Positions 23,044-33,242 of a stretch of 64,000 bases of DNA are shown one piece after another; the stretch's first letter is position 1; each line of letters begins with the position of its first letter. The stretch covers positions 345,521,870-345,585,869 of the forward strand of contig NC_081412.1 in assembly GCF_030272615.1 (NCBI RefSeq), read 5' to 3'. The notes below the pieces were generated by a model. It saw only the letters and a list, made by a program, of their open reading frames with translations. It made no database searches and had not been told where the DNA came from. Both the position numbers and the translations under genes were made by a program. Source of the DNA: Cryptomeria japonica. Lineage: Eukaryota > Streptophyta > Pinopsida > Cupressales > Cupressaceae.

Positions 23044-23923
23044 CCCCCGCACGGAAAAGGAAAGGCTTCAAGAAGCGAGGGCGGATATCGAGCGGGCGAT
23101 GGCAGAAGAGGGGAGGACCTCGCACCTGGCTGCCAGTACACCACTCCGGTTAGGATTGGAGAAAACTATCATTAAGCAAATGTTACAGACCACAATACCC
23201 CTACGGGTATCCGATCTTCTGCAGACCATGCCACAATTGAGGATGGCCTTGACAAATGCAACCGAGGACACCACCCTCGGCCAGGAACACCAAACGGTGA
23301 CAGAACCATGTAGTACGGACCTAGTGAAGGGACTTGGTACAAATGCCATGAACCCTATGCTACTCACGGTAAGCATTGGAAGAAAACCTACAGTAGTAGA
23401 GATGGATATAATGGGACAAAAGCTCACAAACACCATTGTGGATGGCTGGTTCGGAGTCAACGTACTATCGGAGGAAACTTGGAGAAGCCTCGGCAAGCCT
23501 ACACTCTGGCCACCAACATTCCACTTGGTCAGGGCAGACCAACACAATATCAAACCCCTCTGTACCCTCATGGCACAAAAGGTGGTAATCGAGACGCAGC
23601 AATTCCTCTTGGATTTCGTAGTTATCCCTCTGGAAAGAAAAGCGTACGACGCCCTCCTGGGAAGGGGATGGTTGATCCTGGCTAGAGCCAATCATAACTG
23701 GAAGAGGAATACGCTCTCAATCGAGAGTGATGGTCATAATTATGTAATCGATCTAAGGAACCAGGCCGTCAGTGAAGAGCTCGCGTCATCCGACTCCGAT
23801 TCAAAAGATTCAAATAGATGGGAGTGGGGTTCTGAAGGAGACAAAGGAGGGAAAGAGCCCAACGAGGAAGGAGTGTTAGAACTGGACGAATGTTCCGAAG
23901 ATGGAACTAGTTCACTGGTCTAA
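22961..23923 (+). pseudogene. Protease region of element J
   Basis: The frame overlaps the end of gag and continues the gag-pol polyprotein. At about 23436-23460 it reads IVDGWFGVNVLSEETW, aligned with the active-site loop of plant gypsy aspartic proteases. The catalytic Asp is present, but the usual small residues after it (Gly-Ser type) are Trp-Phe here, so activity is doubtful. A later YDALLGRGWL (about 23644) matches the second conserved block. The frame ends at TAA 23921-23923; TAA at 23981 and TAG at 24194 follow in the same frame, with RT beyond. Confidence 0.75.
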
Positions 23924-24202
23924 CTCTTTCATTGGCAAATGGAGGACTATGAGGTATTCCACCCGGAGTGCCATTTGCTCTAAATATGTAAAATAGGGGA
24001 ATCAAGTGGAGGTATAGAAGAGCAGTCATTCCCCCCAGAGTACGGTAGGTACCAGGAGGGAATGGTGCGGATGGACGACATGCCAGCCCACCAGTTCGAA
24101 CGAGATAAACCCATCAAGTACGAGGAAAGAGATGTGAAGAAGGTTAATCTCGGCAATGAGGAAGAAACACAGATGATACTTGTAGGGGATGACTAGGACC
24201 CC

Positions 24203-25084
24203 GTGTTGAAGGCAACAACCTTCAAGATATTTCTGAAATATAAGGACATCTTTGCTTGGACTTACAAGGACTTAAAGGGGGTACCGTCGCAGCTATGCGT
24301 ACATCGCATAACCCTCGTACGAGGAGCTCAATCGGTACAAAGGAGGCCGTACAGGATGAATAAAAACTATGCAACCAAAGTAAATGAGGAGATCAATAAA
24401 ATGCTAGAAGCAGGGATCATATTCAAAGTGGAAACTAGTGACTGGGTTTCCCCAATAGTCATCTCTCTTAAGAAGGAAGCTAATCAGATAAGGATATGCA
24501 TGGACTTCAGGTACCTGAATGTAGTAACCATCAAGGATCCATTTCCGATCCCATTCACTGACAGCATCCTGGAAGAAGTCGCCCGGCATGAGATATACAC
24601 ATTCCTGGATGGATTCTCCGGGTACAACCAGATAAGTATTGCGGAAGAAGACAAGCTGAAGACCACATTCGTGGTGGAGGAAGGGGTGTACGCCTATAAT
24701 CGCATGCCCTTCGGACTATGCAATGCACCTGCAACCTTTCAGAGAATAATTTTGCACATTTTTGATAAGATGTTTGTAGGAAACTTCAGGGCATTCCTGG
24801 ATGACTGGTCGATTTTTAGCGATCAAGACACCCATTTGAAGGCTCTGGGGGAGTGCATGGAAAGGTGTCGGAAGGCTAGGCTAGCCCTGAACCCAAGGAA
24901 ATGCAGGTTTATGGTACCACTAGGGAAGCTTTTGGGCCACATCGTTTGTAAAGAAGGTCTGAAGATAGACTTGGACAAGATAGGAGTAATTGTCAACATG
25001 GAGAGCCCAACAAAAATGGCAGGGGTGAAATCATTCCTGAGCCATGTCGGCTACTACCGGAGATTCATCAAAGGCTTTGCGTAG
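24203..25084 (+). pseudogene. Reverse transcriptase of element J
   Basis: This is the polymerase domain of a Ty3/gypsy RT. The order is RRPYRMN lead, the finger block ICMDFRYLNVVTIKDPFPIP (about 24496), catalytic FLDGFSGYNQI (24602), MPFGLCNAPATFQ (24703), catalytic FLDDWSIFS (24794) and LGHIVCKEGL (about 24937). Both catalytic Asp sites are kept. The frame is open for 293 codons and ends in TAG at 25082-25084; a second TAG follows at 25103. Protease lies upstream and RNase H downstream in the same frame, as expected for one pol polyprotein. Confidence 0.9.
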
Positions 25085-25105
25085 GTTTCCTGGCCCTTAG
25101 ATTAG

Positions 25106-25804
25106 CTGACAAGGAAGGGAGAGTCGTTCGTGTGGGGTACAGAGCAGGAAGAAGCCTTCAAAGAATTGAAAGATCGGCTGGTAAGAGCACTGATATTGGT
25201 ATACCTGGATTGGAACAAAGAGTTTCACGTACACGTCGATGCCCCCAACTTTGCAATTGGTGCTACCCTCGCGCAGGTAGGGGCGCAAGGACTGGACCAT
25301 TCCGTCTTTTTCGCAAGCCAACTCCTGTCAAGGGCTGAACGGAACTACAACACAAGGGAGCGAGAGGCACTAGGGATGGTGTACGCAGTATAGAAGTTCT
25401 AGCACTACCTGTTGGCTACACCGTTGACATTTTATGTGGACCATCAGGCACTAATGTACTTGGTAAATAAACCAATCATCCAAGGTAGGGTAAGTCGATG
25501 GCTACTGCTCCTGCAGGAATTCACCTTCACCATTATCGTACGACCTGGAAAGTCCCATGTAATAGTTGATCAACTATCAAGGATCAAATCAGGGGAACCA
25601 GCCGAAGGAGTGAACGAAGACTTTCCAGATGCATGCTTGTTTCAAATTGCAATACTACCAGCCTGGTATGAAAAGATAGGCCAGTACCTATCTACCTCCA
25701 CATTTCTGAGAGAGATGCCTTCAGGGGAAAGGAGGAAGCTGGCACTGAAGAGCAAGACCTTCCAACTAATTAATGGGCTTCTATATAAAATGGGTCCCGA
25801 CTAA
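25106..25804 (+). pseudogene. RNase H of element J
   Basis: It continues the pol frame after two TAG codons. FHVHVDAPNFAIGATL (about 25226) carries the first catalytic Asp, REREALGMVYAV (about 25358) the Glu, and FYVDHQALMYLVNKP (about 25430) the next Asp; this enzyme degrades the RNA strand during reverse transcription. Stops occur at 25391 (TAG), 25400 (TAG) and 25802 (TAA). A tether rich in charged residues links it to integrase. I see only one RNase H domain; a second one, as some Tat elements have, was not found. Confidence 0.85.
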
Positions 25805-27274
25805 ATCTTGAGGAGGTGTGTCATAGAGGAGGAAATTCGCGGCGTGTTGAAGGAGGCACACAACGGGTTAGCATGTGGACATATGGGACCAGATGCTACT
25901 GCCAGGAAAGTGCTTCTGGCCGGTCTATGGTGGCCAACTCTACACACCGACGCTCGAGAGTGGGTGATTGGGTGTGACACTTGCCAATGGGCAGGAAAAC
26001 CACTCAAGAGGGACTTCATGCCTCTCTTTCCTTCGCAGCCGCAGGAGTTATTCTAATGGTGGGGTCTGGACTTTGTGGGACCTTTGAAGCCTAGTAACAT
26101 GCACAGTTGTAAATATATTGTAGTAGCCACGAAATACCTCACCAAGTGGGGAGAAGCTAGGGCCTTGCGGGACAACACGGCTCTGAGTATGGCATGGTTC
26201 TTGTATGAATAGATTATCACAAGGTACGGGATACCCCTTCAAATCACTAGTGACAGGGGAGTGCACTTTGTCAATCAAGTAATTTGTACCGTGACTGTAG
26301 AATTTAAAATATTCCATAACCTATCTAGTTCGTACTATTCTCGAGCTAATGGACAAGCAGAAGCAACCAACAAGGTGTTGGTATCAATAATCTACAAATT
26401 ATGTGGGGTGGAACAGGAAGACTGGGAGGAAAGACTACCAGCCGTGCTATGGGCGTACTGTACAACATACAAAGTCACTACTGGGCATACCACGTTCCAG
26501 CTCATGTACGGGCAGGAGGCAGTAGTACCAGCTGAGTACACCATACCGAGCCTTCGCGTGGCGGTGGATAACAGACTCGGGGACAAAGAGAGCTTTAAGG
26601 CAAGGCTTGGTAGCCTGATAAAACTGGATGAACGAAGACTGATGGCACAATGGGCGACATAGGTGGCACAACGTCGACGAAAGCATTGGCATGACCAGCA
26701 TCTACGGCGGGCCAACTTCCGGCTAGGGCAGTTAGTTTTGAAGTATAACGACCAGAACGAACTTCAACCAGGGAAGTTCAAGGTCCGTTGGCTCGGACCC
26801 TATAAGATCAGAGAGGTCAGTAGGAACGGGGCAATTAAGCTTTCGACTGTGGACAACAATCCAATTAGAGACCTTGTGAACGGTTCCAAGCTGAGAATCT
26901 ACAAGGAACAAAATAAACCTGTGATTGAGATTAACATGCTGGGATACGCCACCAGAGGGCACTGGACCATTGGCCAAAGCAAGGAAGTCGAAGAAGACCC
27001 AGTGGTAAAAGGAGAACCCTACCGGAGGGATGAAGATTGGGCAAAGCCTTTGGCGGCCATGGAAGAACAACTTGTACCGAAAAGGGTGGAAGGTGTGGCG
27101 GTTCCTAGGATTCACAAGCACCTCACGAATGTGTATTTTGGGGACCCAGCTGTGTGGGTGTGGGTTTCAGGACATTGGATGAAGCGGACCCCATACGAAG
27201 GACTTCGGGAAGGGTATGTAGCATATGATATTGATGAAGAAGCAGAAGCTCGGAGGAGAGCGGAGGACAAATAA
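25805..27274 (+). pseudogene. Integrase of element J
   Basis: The HHCC finger is intact (HNGLACGH, then CDTCQWAG, about 25859-25995). The catalytic triad is visible: Asp in [10 protein letters not shown] (about 26069), Asp in ITSDRGVHFVN (about 26246) and Glu in ANGQAEATNKVL (about 26345). A GPY module follows (VRWLGPYKIREV, about 26783), then a charged tail to 27274. There is no chromodomain, unlike element A. In-frame stops are TAA 26054, TAG 26210, TAG 26660 and TAA 27272; the last may be the true end. Integrase inserts the cDNA into host DNA; this copy cannot make a full protein. Confidence 0.88.
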
Positions 27275-28300
27275 AGAGGAACTGGTGGACCTGGAGAAGG
27301 AGCTCGACTTAGAGGTATATGGGGCAACCCTAGGTCCCTGTTTAAAAATGGTGCTGAAAACAAAAGAATCTATTCATCATCGCTTCCCAGTTAGGCGAGG
27401 CAGAACCCAGACCCAATCCATTGTACCGGGTGATCCCTAACCTCGCTGGGCCATTGGAGGTTGACGAAGAGACTAAAATGGTACCAATAGTACGGGGATC
27501 GCTACATTGACGACTGATACAAGGGTGTGGGACCCGCTCCAATGGTGGACAACGTATGAGATCTGGAGTATGTAGGGACATGTTGTGCACAAGAATGTTA
27601 TAGGAGACTCCCACACGTCTGTATGTGGTTGCATGACTCAGAGATAAGAATGAAGATGCAGAACGATCGCTCAGGAATGAAGAGGAACAATAGTGGGGAT
27701 GAGGACACCGAATAGGAACCAAACAAGAAATGGAAGGAGAACAGGTGATGGAACAAAGGAACGGTGAAGAAGGTGAAAAAGAAGCATAGCATTCAGCCAA
27801 CTAAGAGAAAACAAAGGGGTCAGAAAGATCATTCAGCAGCAGGGGTAGACGCAATAAACTGGCCAATCGACCCCGAAAGACCACTTGGAAGGCACAACCT
27901 GACCAAGGGATACCTTGGTAAATTAAAGGTACGGGGACTGATATTTAAAAAGCTCTGCCAAATAAAGCAAGTGAAACGATTGTTAAAAAAGGAGGTACTA
28001 AAGGGTAAAGAGGAGAAATACATGGAGAAAGGAAAAAAATCAAAGCTGGCAAGTATAAAAAAATTGAAATGGCAGGCGAAAATAAGCAAAATAACTAAGG
28101 AAAAATTAAAGTTGCTAAAGAGGCATTTATTTTATATTCAGTTAATAAAGCATTTGCATCTAACCCTAACCTTGAAAAGGAAGACTGATTATAAGAACCT
28201 TCAAAAGGCCCAATTATACATAGAGCAGGGGGGACAGCGAAGAAAACCCGACAGCCAGACGAGAGTGAGGAGACAAAGATAGGTAATTGTACGGCTGGGC
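27275..28300 (+). other. Spacer of J with Lys-rich frame
   Basis: After integrase the DNA is purine-rich. A 172-codon frame (27764-28282) is open and extremely rich in Lys (KKVKKKH, KGKEEKYMEKGKKSK). It resembles no family I know and may be open only because purine-rich DNA rarely forms stops. It could also be a basic region of an extra protein of the element. Confidence 0.3.
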
Positions 28301-28309
28301 CAACGAGGA

Positions 28310-28900
28310 AGACTGAGTCTGTACACCGTACGGACCAATCGTACGGACGTACGAGCACATGAGAGAGCATTGACAACTCCGTACGGTGTACGGATTGCAC
28401 GAGCTCGAAAGAAAGAGTGCCAGGCGCCTAACCCGTACGGTGTACGACGTACGGAAGACATCGCCCAGGAAGGTGGGCAGATCTGACACGTACGGTCGGC
28501 ACCGACGGCGACGTACGAACGAGACAAAAGAAATTGGGAGACCACTAGAGAACCCGTACGGTGTACGACGTACGAAAAACATCACCCGGGAAGGTGGGTG
28601 GCATACGGTGGGTATATCTGAATCGTACGGTCAGCACCAAAGTATTTCGTATGGATTTCAATTTAGACTGTACGGTCAGCTAAGAAGCTGGTACCGCAGT
28701 GTTCGGCCACTAACGCAGGAAAGGAAGAAGTTGTACGAACATAGTGACAAGTACCATACAGTACCGTACAGAGATCAACACACAATAGTCCGTACACGCA
28801 GGCAACAAGCAGGTATAAGAAGCAAGAGGTTCTTTTGGAAAAGCACATTAGGGAAGCTGTACGGTAAGAGAGCTGTGGGTAGAACAATGGGCCGTACAAA
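28310..28900 (+). repeat. GTACG-rich region of element J
   Basis: More than a dozen GTACG or CGTAC words occur within 600 bp, many as the palindrome CCGTACGG followed by TGTACGG or TGTACGACGTACG. Two blocks starting at about 28432 and 28553 are tandem copies (period ~121 bp) sharing CGTACGGTGTACGACGTACG and GGGAAGGTGGG. The 173-codon frame over it mixes poorly and looks accidental. Confidence 0.7.
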
Positions 28901-29207
28901 TTGGTGAAGCACACTGACCGACGGTTATAATAACGACCAAGGACGGGGCAAAGGAAGGAGAATAGAACAAGGCAGTTGCAGTGTAGCCATGACTGCCACA
29001 GAGCGAACCAACAACAAGAAAACCAGGAACAGGTCAAAGGTACAGAAGGATTTAGAGGGAATCACGACGAAGAATGTGGCATTTGAGAGTGTGACCGGCA
29101 GCGAATGCCGTACCTAGTGGGAAGAAACCCCTCCAGACCATGTGACAAAGGATTCTCTCAGGAGGGCCCAGGTCGACCATGCCATCCAAATGCCCACATT
29201 TAGCATT

Positions 29208-29986
29208 AAGGAGTTCGAGCCAGATCTGCGAAGCATGGTGTCTAGATACAACACATAGGTTTGAGCTTCAGTCATTCAGTTCCAAGGGTGCATCGTGCGA
29301 GTTTCGTTTAAACTAGAGGATTTCAGAAGGGTATTTGATATGCCTGAGAAAGGGGCATCCACAGGCAAACCAACCAAAAAATCACCAAAGAAAAAAAGAA
29401 ATGGTTGATGGATTTGGTATGCAGAGACGATCTCACGGAGGAGCAATGGAAGAGTGCCTGGGTTGATGGCAGAGGAATGAAGTGTGCGTTTATCGCACCA
29501 GGAGAATGGAGGATGTTAATGGATCTGGTCAAAAGTTGCCTTACTGGAGCCAGCCGTGCCTCCGACATAGCTATCTGGATGATAGGATTAATGAATGGGA
29601 TTAAATGCGGAAAGGTGTACAATTGGGGGCAACTCCTGGCAGAACGAATCCATGATTTCCTGAGACTGGAACACTAGACGTTCTACATGTGCCATCATGC
29701 TATCAGCTTGTTCCTGGATGTCGTACGCCTGCAGGTACCACCAGAAATATGGGGAACATTTGAACCACGCGGATGGGTGGAACCGAACAAACCCACTATG
29801 TACTACTATATCCACTTGGACACACTAGGTGACACCGCGCAGCTGATCAAAAAGAGAAGGAAACTGGACGCATCCATCGAGGTCGAAGATGTCAGCAACG
29901 CAGAGGATTCAAAAGAAGAGGTGGAAGAGACTGAGGAGCAGGAAAGTGGTGATGAGGGGTCCATATGGCAGGGCACACAACCGTAG
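29208..29986 (+). pseudogene. Extra 3' protein of element J, plant transposon-protein-like
   Basis: Two frames carry one protein. 29208-29380 reads FEPDLRSMVSRYNT, then after two stops FQGCIVRVSFKLEDFRRVF. After a frame change, 29405-29986 continues with LTEEQWKSAW, GEWRMLMDLVKSCLTGASRASD, WMIGLMNGIKCGKVYNWG and HHAISLFLDVVRLQVPPE, and closes in an acidic tail rich in Glu. The layout resembles the putative plant transposon protein domain found downstream of pol in Athila-type elements (resemblance by eye only). Its role is unknown. TAG at 29675-29677 splits it where relatives likely have Gln. Confidence 0.5.
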
Positions 29987-30242
29987 AGGAGGAAGGGGAA
30001 ATAGAGTCGCAGCAGCAGGAAGAGGAGGAAGAGGAGGAACAACATGGAGGGTTACGGGCCCAATGGAAAAGTACGAGGGTAAAGTTTACACCTTCGAAAT
30101 TATCCTGCGCACACTTGGTACCACAGGAAGCACTTACGGTGGCCAGCCCCATGGGAGACGTACGACCAGTAGGGGTGCTATTCCGAAAAATCAATGAAGG
30201 GGAACCACCAGCACAGCGGTGGGACTTGCAGTAGAAACCACA

Positions 30243-30475
30243 TAGGGTACGACAGACATTGGTACGACATACACTGGTACGACATACATTGGTACGGTAC
30301 CCACATGTATTGGTACAACATTGGCAAGTACTGGTAGGGTACCAACAGGTGCAGGTATCGGTACAGTACCAACATGACTTGGTACGGTACCAGTAGGTAC
30401 ATGCACTAGTACTGTTCCATCAGAAACTGGTACGACCCCAACAGGTACTAGTACGGCTCCAGCAGGGAAGGAGAT
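30243..30475 (+). repeat. 15-bp minisatellite (GGTACGACATACATT)
   Basis: About 14 degenerate units starting GGTAC occur, first every 15 bp, later at wider spacing. In the frame of the next protein they would encode Gly-Thr-rich repeats (GTTYTGTTYIGTVPT), with one TGA inside. Confidence 0.75.
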
Positions 30476-30488
30476 AAGGAACATACGG

Positions 30489-31463
30489 ATGACGGAGGAT
30501 GACCTGGAGGCAGTGGCAGCACTGGATACTTTCACGGACGAAGATATAGACGCCTCGCTGGACAGATGGCTAGGGCAGTTCGCACTCGCCCCGCACCTTC
30601 CCCCCTCCCCTGCACCGCATAACATGGCCATTGGGACGTGCATGACTCCGGACAGAGATATTACTATCTCAGACCTGGACAGAGGTAGACCAGAGCATCA
30701 GAACCCAGGGAGTGACTGGCAAGACCAACAGAGCAGTGGACCTGAGGAATCACTAGCAGGGTTCCACATCACCCCATCGGATCCAAGTGATCCAACAGGC
30801 TCCCTCCGACGATTCTTGGGAGAGCTACAGGGGCTCTCCAATGTTGCACGTAGCATGGCACAACTTACTGGACAGATGGAGGCCGACAATTCAGCTGACG
30901 CTACACAGCTGTGTCACTTCATGACTACGGGGTGTACGAACGAGTTCGCGCGCCACTTCGAGTAGCAAGGGTGGCCGGACCATAGCACGCCGGAGATGAT
31001 TCGGAATTGGACTCACAGGCACCTGGTGGGAGGCACAAGCACCTTGGGCACCACTTTCCGCAGCATGGAGAGGGCCTTCCGGGATGTGTACTTACAGATG
31101 CGGCAGCACCAGGTGGAGCAAGAAGCTCAGTAGTTGTACATAACAAAACTGGAGGAGGAAGGCAAGAAGCATGCACAGTTAGCTACAGTGGAATGGAACC
31201 TGCGGAAGGAGATGGAAATGAAGATGACCACCTATGAGGCCTGTTGCAGCATGCAGGAGGAGGCACAGGTACTAGTAGCCCAAGTGGCCGAGCTCACCTC
31301 ACAGTTAGAACAAAAAGATAAGAAGCTAGTGGAAGCTGCTCACATGGTAAAGAAAGCATGGGAACGACAGCTGCTGGCAGAAAAGAACCTGAAACTTCAC
31401 GCTGGACAACAACCTCCTCCTGTGGCCACTACAGGGACGCCTCCTCCCTCTTCTCGGTCCTAG
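30489..31463 (+). pseudogene. Extra C-terminal frame of J with coiled coil
   Basis: A single frame runs from the minisatellite through 30489-30965, a TAG (30963-30965), 30966-31130, another TAG (31131-31133) and 31134-31463. The first part is acidic and Pro-rich; the last part (QVAELTSQLEQKDKKLVEAA) has heptad spacing of a coiled coil, and the end is Pro-rich (PPPVATTGTPPPSS). Both stops are one transition from Gln. It ends about 50 bp before the polypurine tract, so it belongs to the element and may be the tail of the extra 3' protein. No known family. Confidence 0.5.
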
Positions 31464-31516
31464 TTATGTTGTATATTTCAGTTCTTATTGTCTTAGTCGT
31501 GTGGAAGACGACTGCG

Positions 31517-31533
31517 TTTTTTTGGGGGGCTAA
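31517..31533 (+). other. Polypurine tract of element J
   Basis: A T run followed by GGGGGGCTAA stands directly before the 3' LTR and is the likely plus-strand primer of reverse transcription. Confidence 0.7.
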
Positions 31534-31871
31534 TGTTAGGGGTAAATAACGCATGTTAGCAAGAATAATATTTATAAGTGTGTTTATGGTTATGGTTGTC
31601 ACCGAGAGGTTCCCGTCGGGTAGTTGGGAGTTGGTGACGGTTGGCAACTTGGCCAACCGTCGGGTCTATATATTGTCTAGATGGAATCTCGGCAGGGGAG
31701 ATTATGGGGGGACTTTTGGGACACTTGAATAAAGATATAACTCTTTTGGTCTAACTGGTATCATTATTATTTATGCTGTGATGTATGATAGTTTTGTTAC
31801 ATGAGTATTTGGTACGTGTGGAAGACACTGTGTTATCTGTTCATTCACCAACTTTACATTAAGGACTAAAC
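31534..31871 (+). mobile_element. 3' LTR of element J
   Basis: A second copy of the 20452-20801 LTR, same ends, 338 bp. The sequence of the interrupted nucleocapsid unit resumes with CCCCGTACGG at 31872. Confidence 0.9.
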
Positions 31872-32004
31872 ACCCCGTACGGAGAAGGAGAGATTACGGG
31901 AGGCAAAAGCCAATATTGAGCGTGAGATGACGGCCGAACGACGAAACAAAGAGGTGATGAGTACATCATCTCGTACTGAAGCCGAAAATAACATAATCCC
32001 GTAA
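31872..32004 (+). pseudogene. gag nucleocapsid unit 1, remainder
   Basis: This continues the frame cut at 20450: RTEKERLREAKANIERE and on to a TAA after SRTEAENNIIP. Together with 19753-20450 it makes about 831 bp, close to the 835-bp period of the following unit. Confidence 0.75.
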
Positions 32005-32839
32005 TGAGAGTGAAGGGAAGACATCCAGGAAAAAGAAAGACAGACCCTCTAAAGAGGAGGACTCCTCCGACGGAAGTAGCAGCGATGAGGGGTCGAGTAA
32101 AAAGGTGGAAGCCCTTCAGAAGGATATGCATCGCATGATGAAGGAATTCAAGAGCATGAAGGGAAGCATCAACAAAAATGAGGAAGTATGGTGCGCAAAA
32201 TGTAAGGAGGAAGGCCACACAAAAGGCTCCTGTCCAAAAAAGGCCTTCTGCGATATTTGCCCAGTGTCGGGACACTCTACCAAAGAATGTCCCTACAACA
32301 TGAAGACACGTGGGAACCAAGTGCTCTTCATCCAAGAGCAGCCGTCAGCGACAGCAGGCACATCGCAGCCTCAAGCCAACACCACGACATCATCTGGCGA
32401 TTACAGAGGTAACCGAAGGGGAGGAAGAGGCAACGACAATAATAGCAATAATCGGAGTTGAATGCAGTATGATGCCAAGGGACGACCGATGATTCAGTGT
32501 CGGGCATGCAACCAGTGGGGACACTTTGCACGGGATTGCCAGAAAGAGGAGGTATCGCAGCACTTGTGCAGATGGTGTGGCCCTAGAGACCACGATGAGA
32601 CAAATTACCCCAAGCCAGGGGTTAACCTCCTCAACATTGAGAAGACTGGTGAGAAAGAAGTACTGGCAATCACCCATGCTCAGACCAAAAAGGCCACTTA
32701 TCCCGACCTCCGTACGGAGAAGGAGAGATTACGATAGGCAAAAGTCAATATTGAGCATGAGATGATGGCCGAACAACGGAACAAAGAGGTGGTGAGTACA
32801 TCATCCCGTACTGAAGCCGAAAATAACATCATCCCATAA
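32005..32839 (+). pseudogene. gag nucleocapsid unit 2 (full)
   Basis: An 835-bp direct copy of unit 1. It encodes the Lys/Ser lead, CAKCKEEGHTKGSC, CDICPVSGHSTKEC, CRACNQWGHFARDC (here the last Cys is intact) and CRWCGPRDHDETNY (last Cys lost). A TGA at 32459-32461 splits the frame between Arg/Asn-rich linker and third knuckle; the tail has a TAG after EKERLR. It begins TGAGAGTGAAGGGAAG, joined directly to the end of unit 1. Confidence 0.8.
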
Positions 32840-33242
32840 TGAGAGTGAAGGGAAGGCATCCAGGAAAAAGAAAGACAGATCCTCTAAAGAGGAGGACTTC
32901 TCCGACGGAAGTAGCAGCGACGAGGGGTCGAGTAAAAAGGTGCAAGCACTTCAGAAGGATATGCATCGCATGATGAAGGAATTCAAGAGCATGAAGGGAA
33001 GCACCAACAAAAATGAGGAAGTATGGTGCACAAAATGTGAGGAAGGCCACACAAAAGGCTCCTGTCCAAAAAAGGCCTTCTGCGATATTTGCCAAGTGTC
33101 GGGACACTCTACCAAAGAATGTCCCTACAACATGAAGACACACGGGAACCAAGTGCTCTTCACCCATGAGCAGCCGTTAGCGACAACAAGCACATCGCAG
33201 CCTCAAGCCAACACCACGACATCATCTGACGGTTACAGAGGT
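32840..33242 (+). pseudogene. gag nucleocapsid unit 3 (5' half)
   Basis: A third direct copy, again starting GAGAGTGAAGGGAAG. It holds CTKCEEGHTKGSC (one residue shorter than the siblings, by a 3-bp deletion) and CDICQVSGHSTKEC, then stops at GGTTACAGAG, where the sequence flips to the inverted copy. Confidence 0.8.

Larger units (their letters stand above)
20452..31871 (+). mobile_element. Full-length Ty3/gypsy element J (Athila/Tat-like), nested
   Basis: The 11.4-kb element is bounded by LTRs of 350 and 338 bp that begin TGTTAGGG and end GGACTAAACA. The order is LTR, Asp-tRNA primer site, gag, protease, RT, RNase H, integrase without chromodomain, additional 3' frames, polypurine tract and LTR. 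This order, the primer type and the extra 3' frames point to the Athila/Tat side of plant gypsy elements (inference). The flanks share a run of four C. J entered a nucleocapsid unit of a close relative, whose knuckles resemble J's own. By eye the LTRs differ at about 13 bases plus a few small indels, so it is not a very recent insertion. Confidence 0.9.

Noticed and set aside
22390-27274. TAG/TAA as reassigned codons or general readthrough in element J
   Set aside because: No nuclear plant genome uses such a code, and decay of CAG, CAA and TGG codons by deamination explains the pattern.
27829-28089. Phe-rich minus-strand frame resembling a signal or membrane protein
   Set aside because: Reverse of the Lys-rich AAA/AAG tract; composition alone explains it.
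28095-28585. Minus-strand frames of 101-123 codons in element J
   Set aside because: They overlap the GTACG repeat in several phases and are opposite to the element's coding direction.
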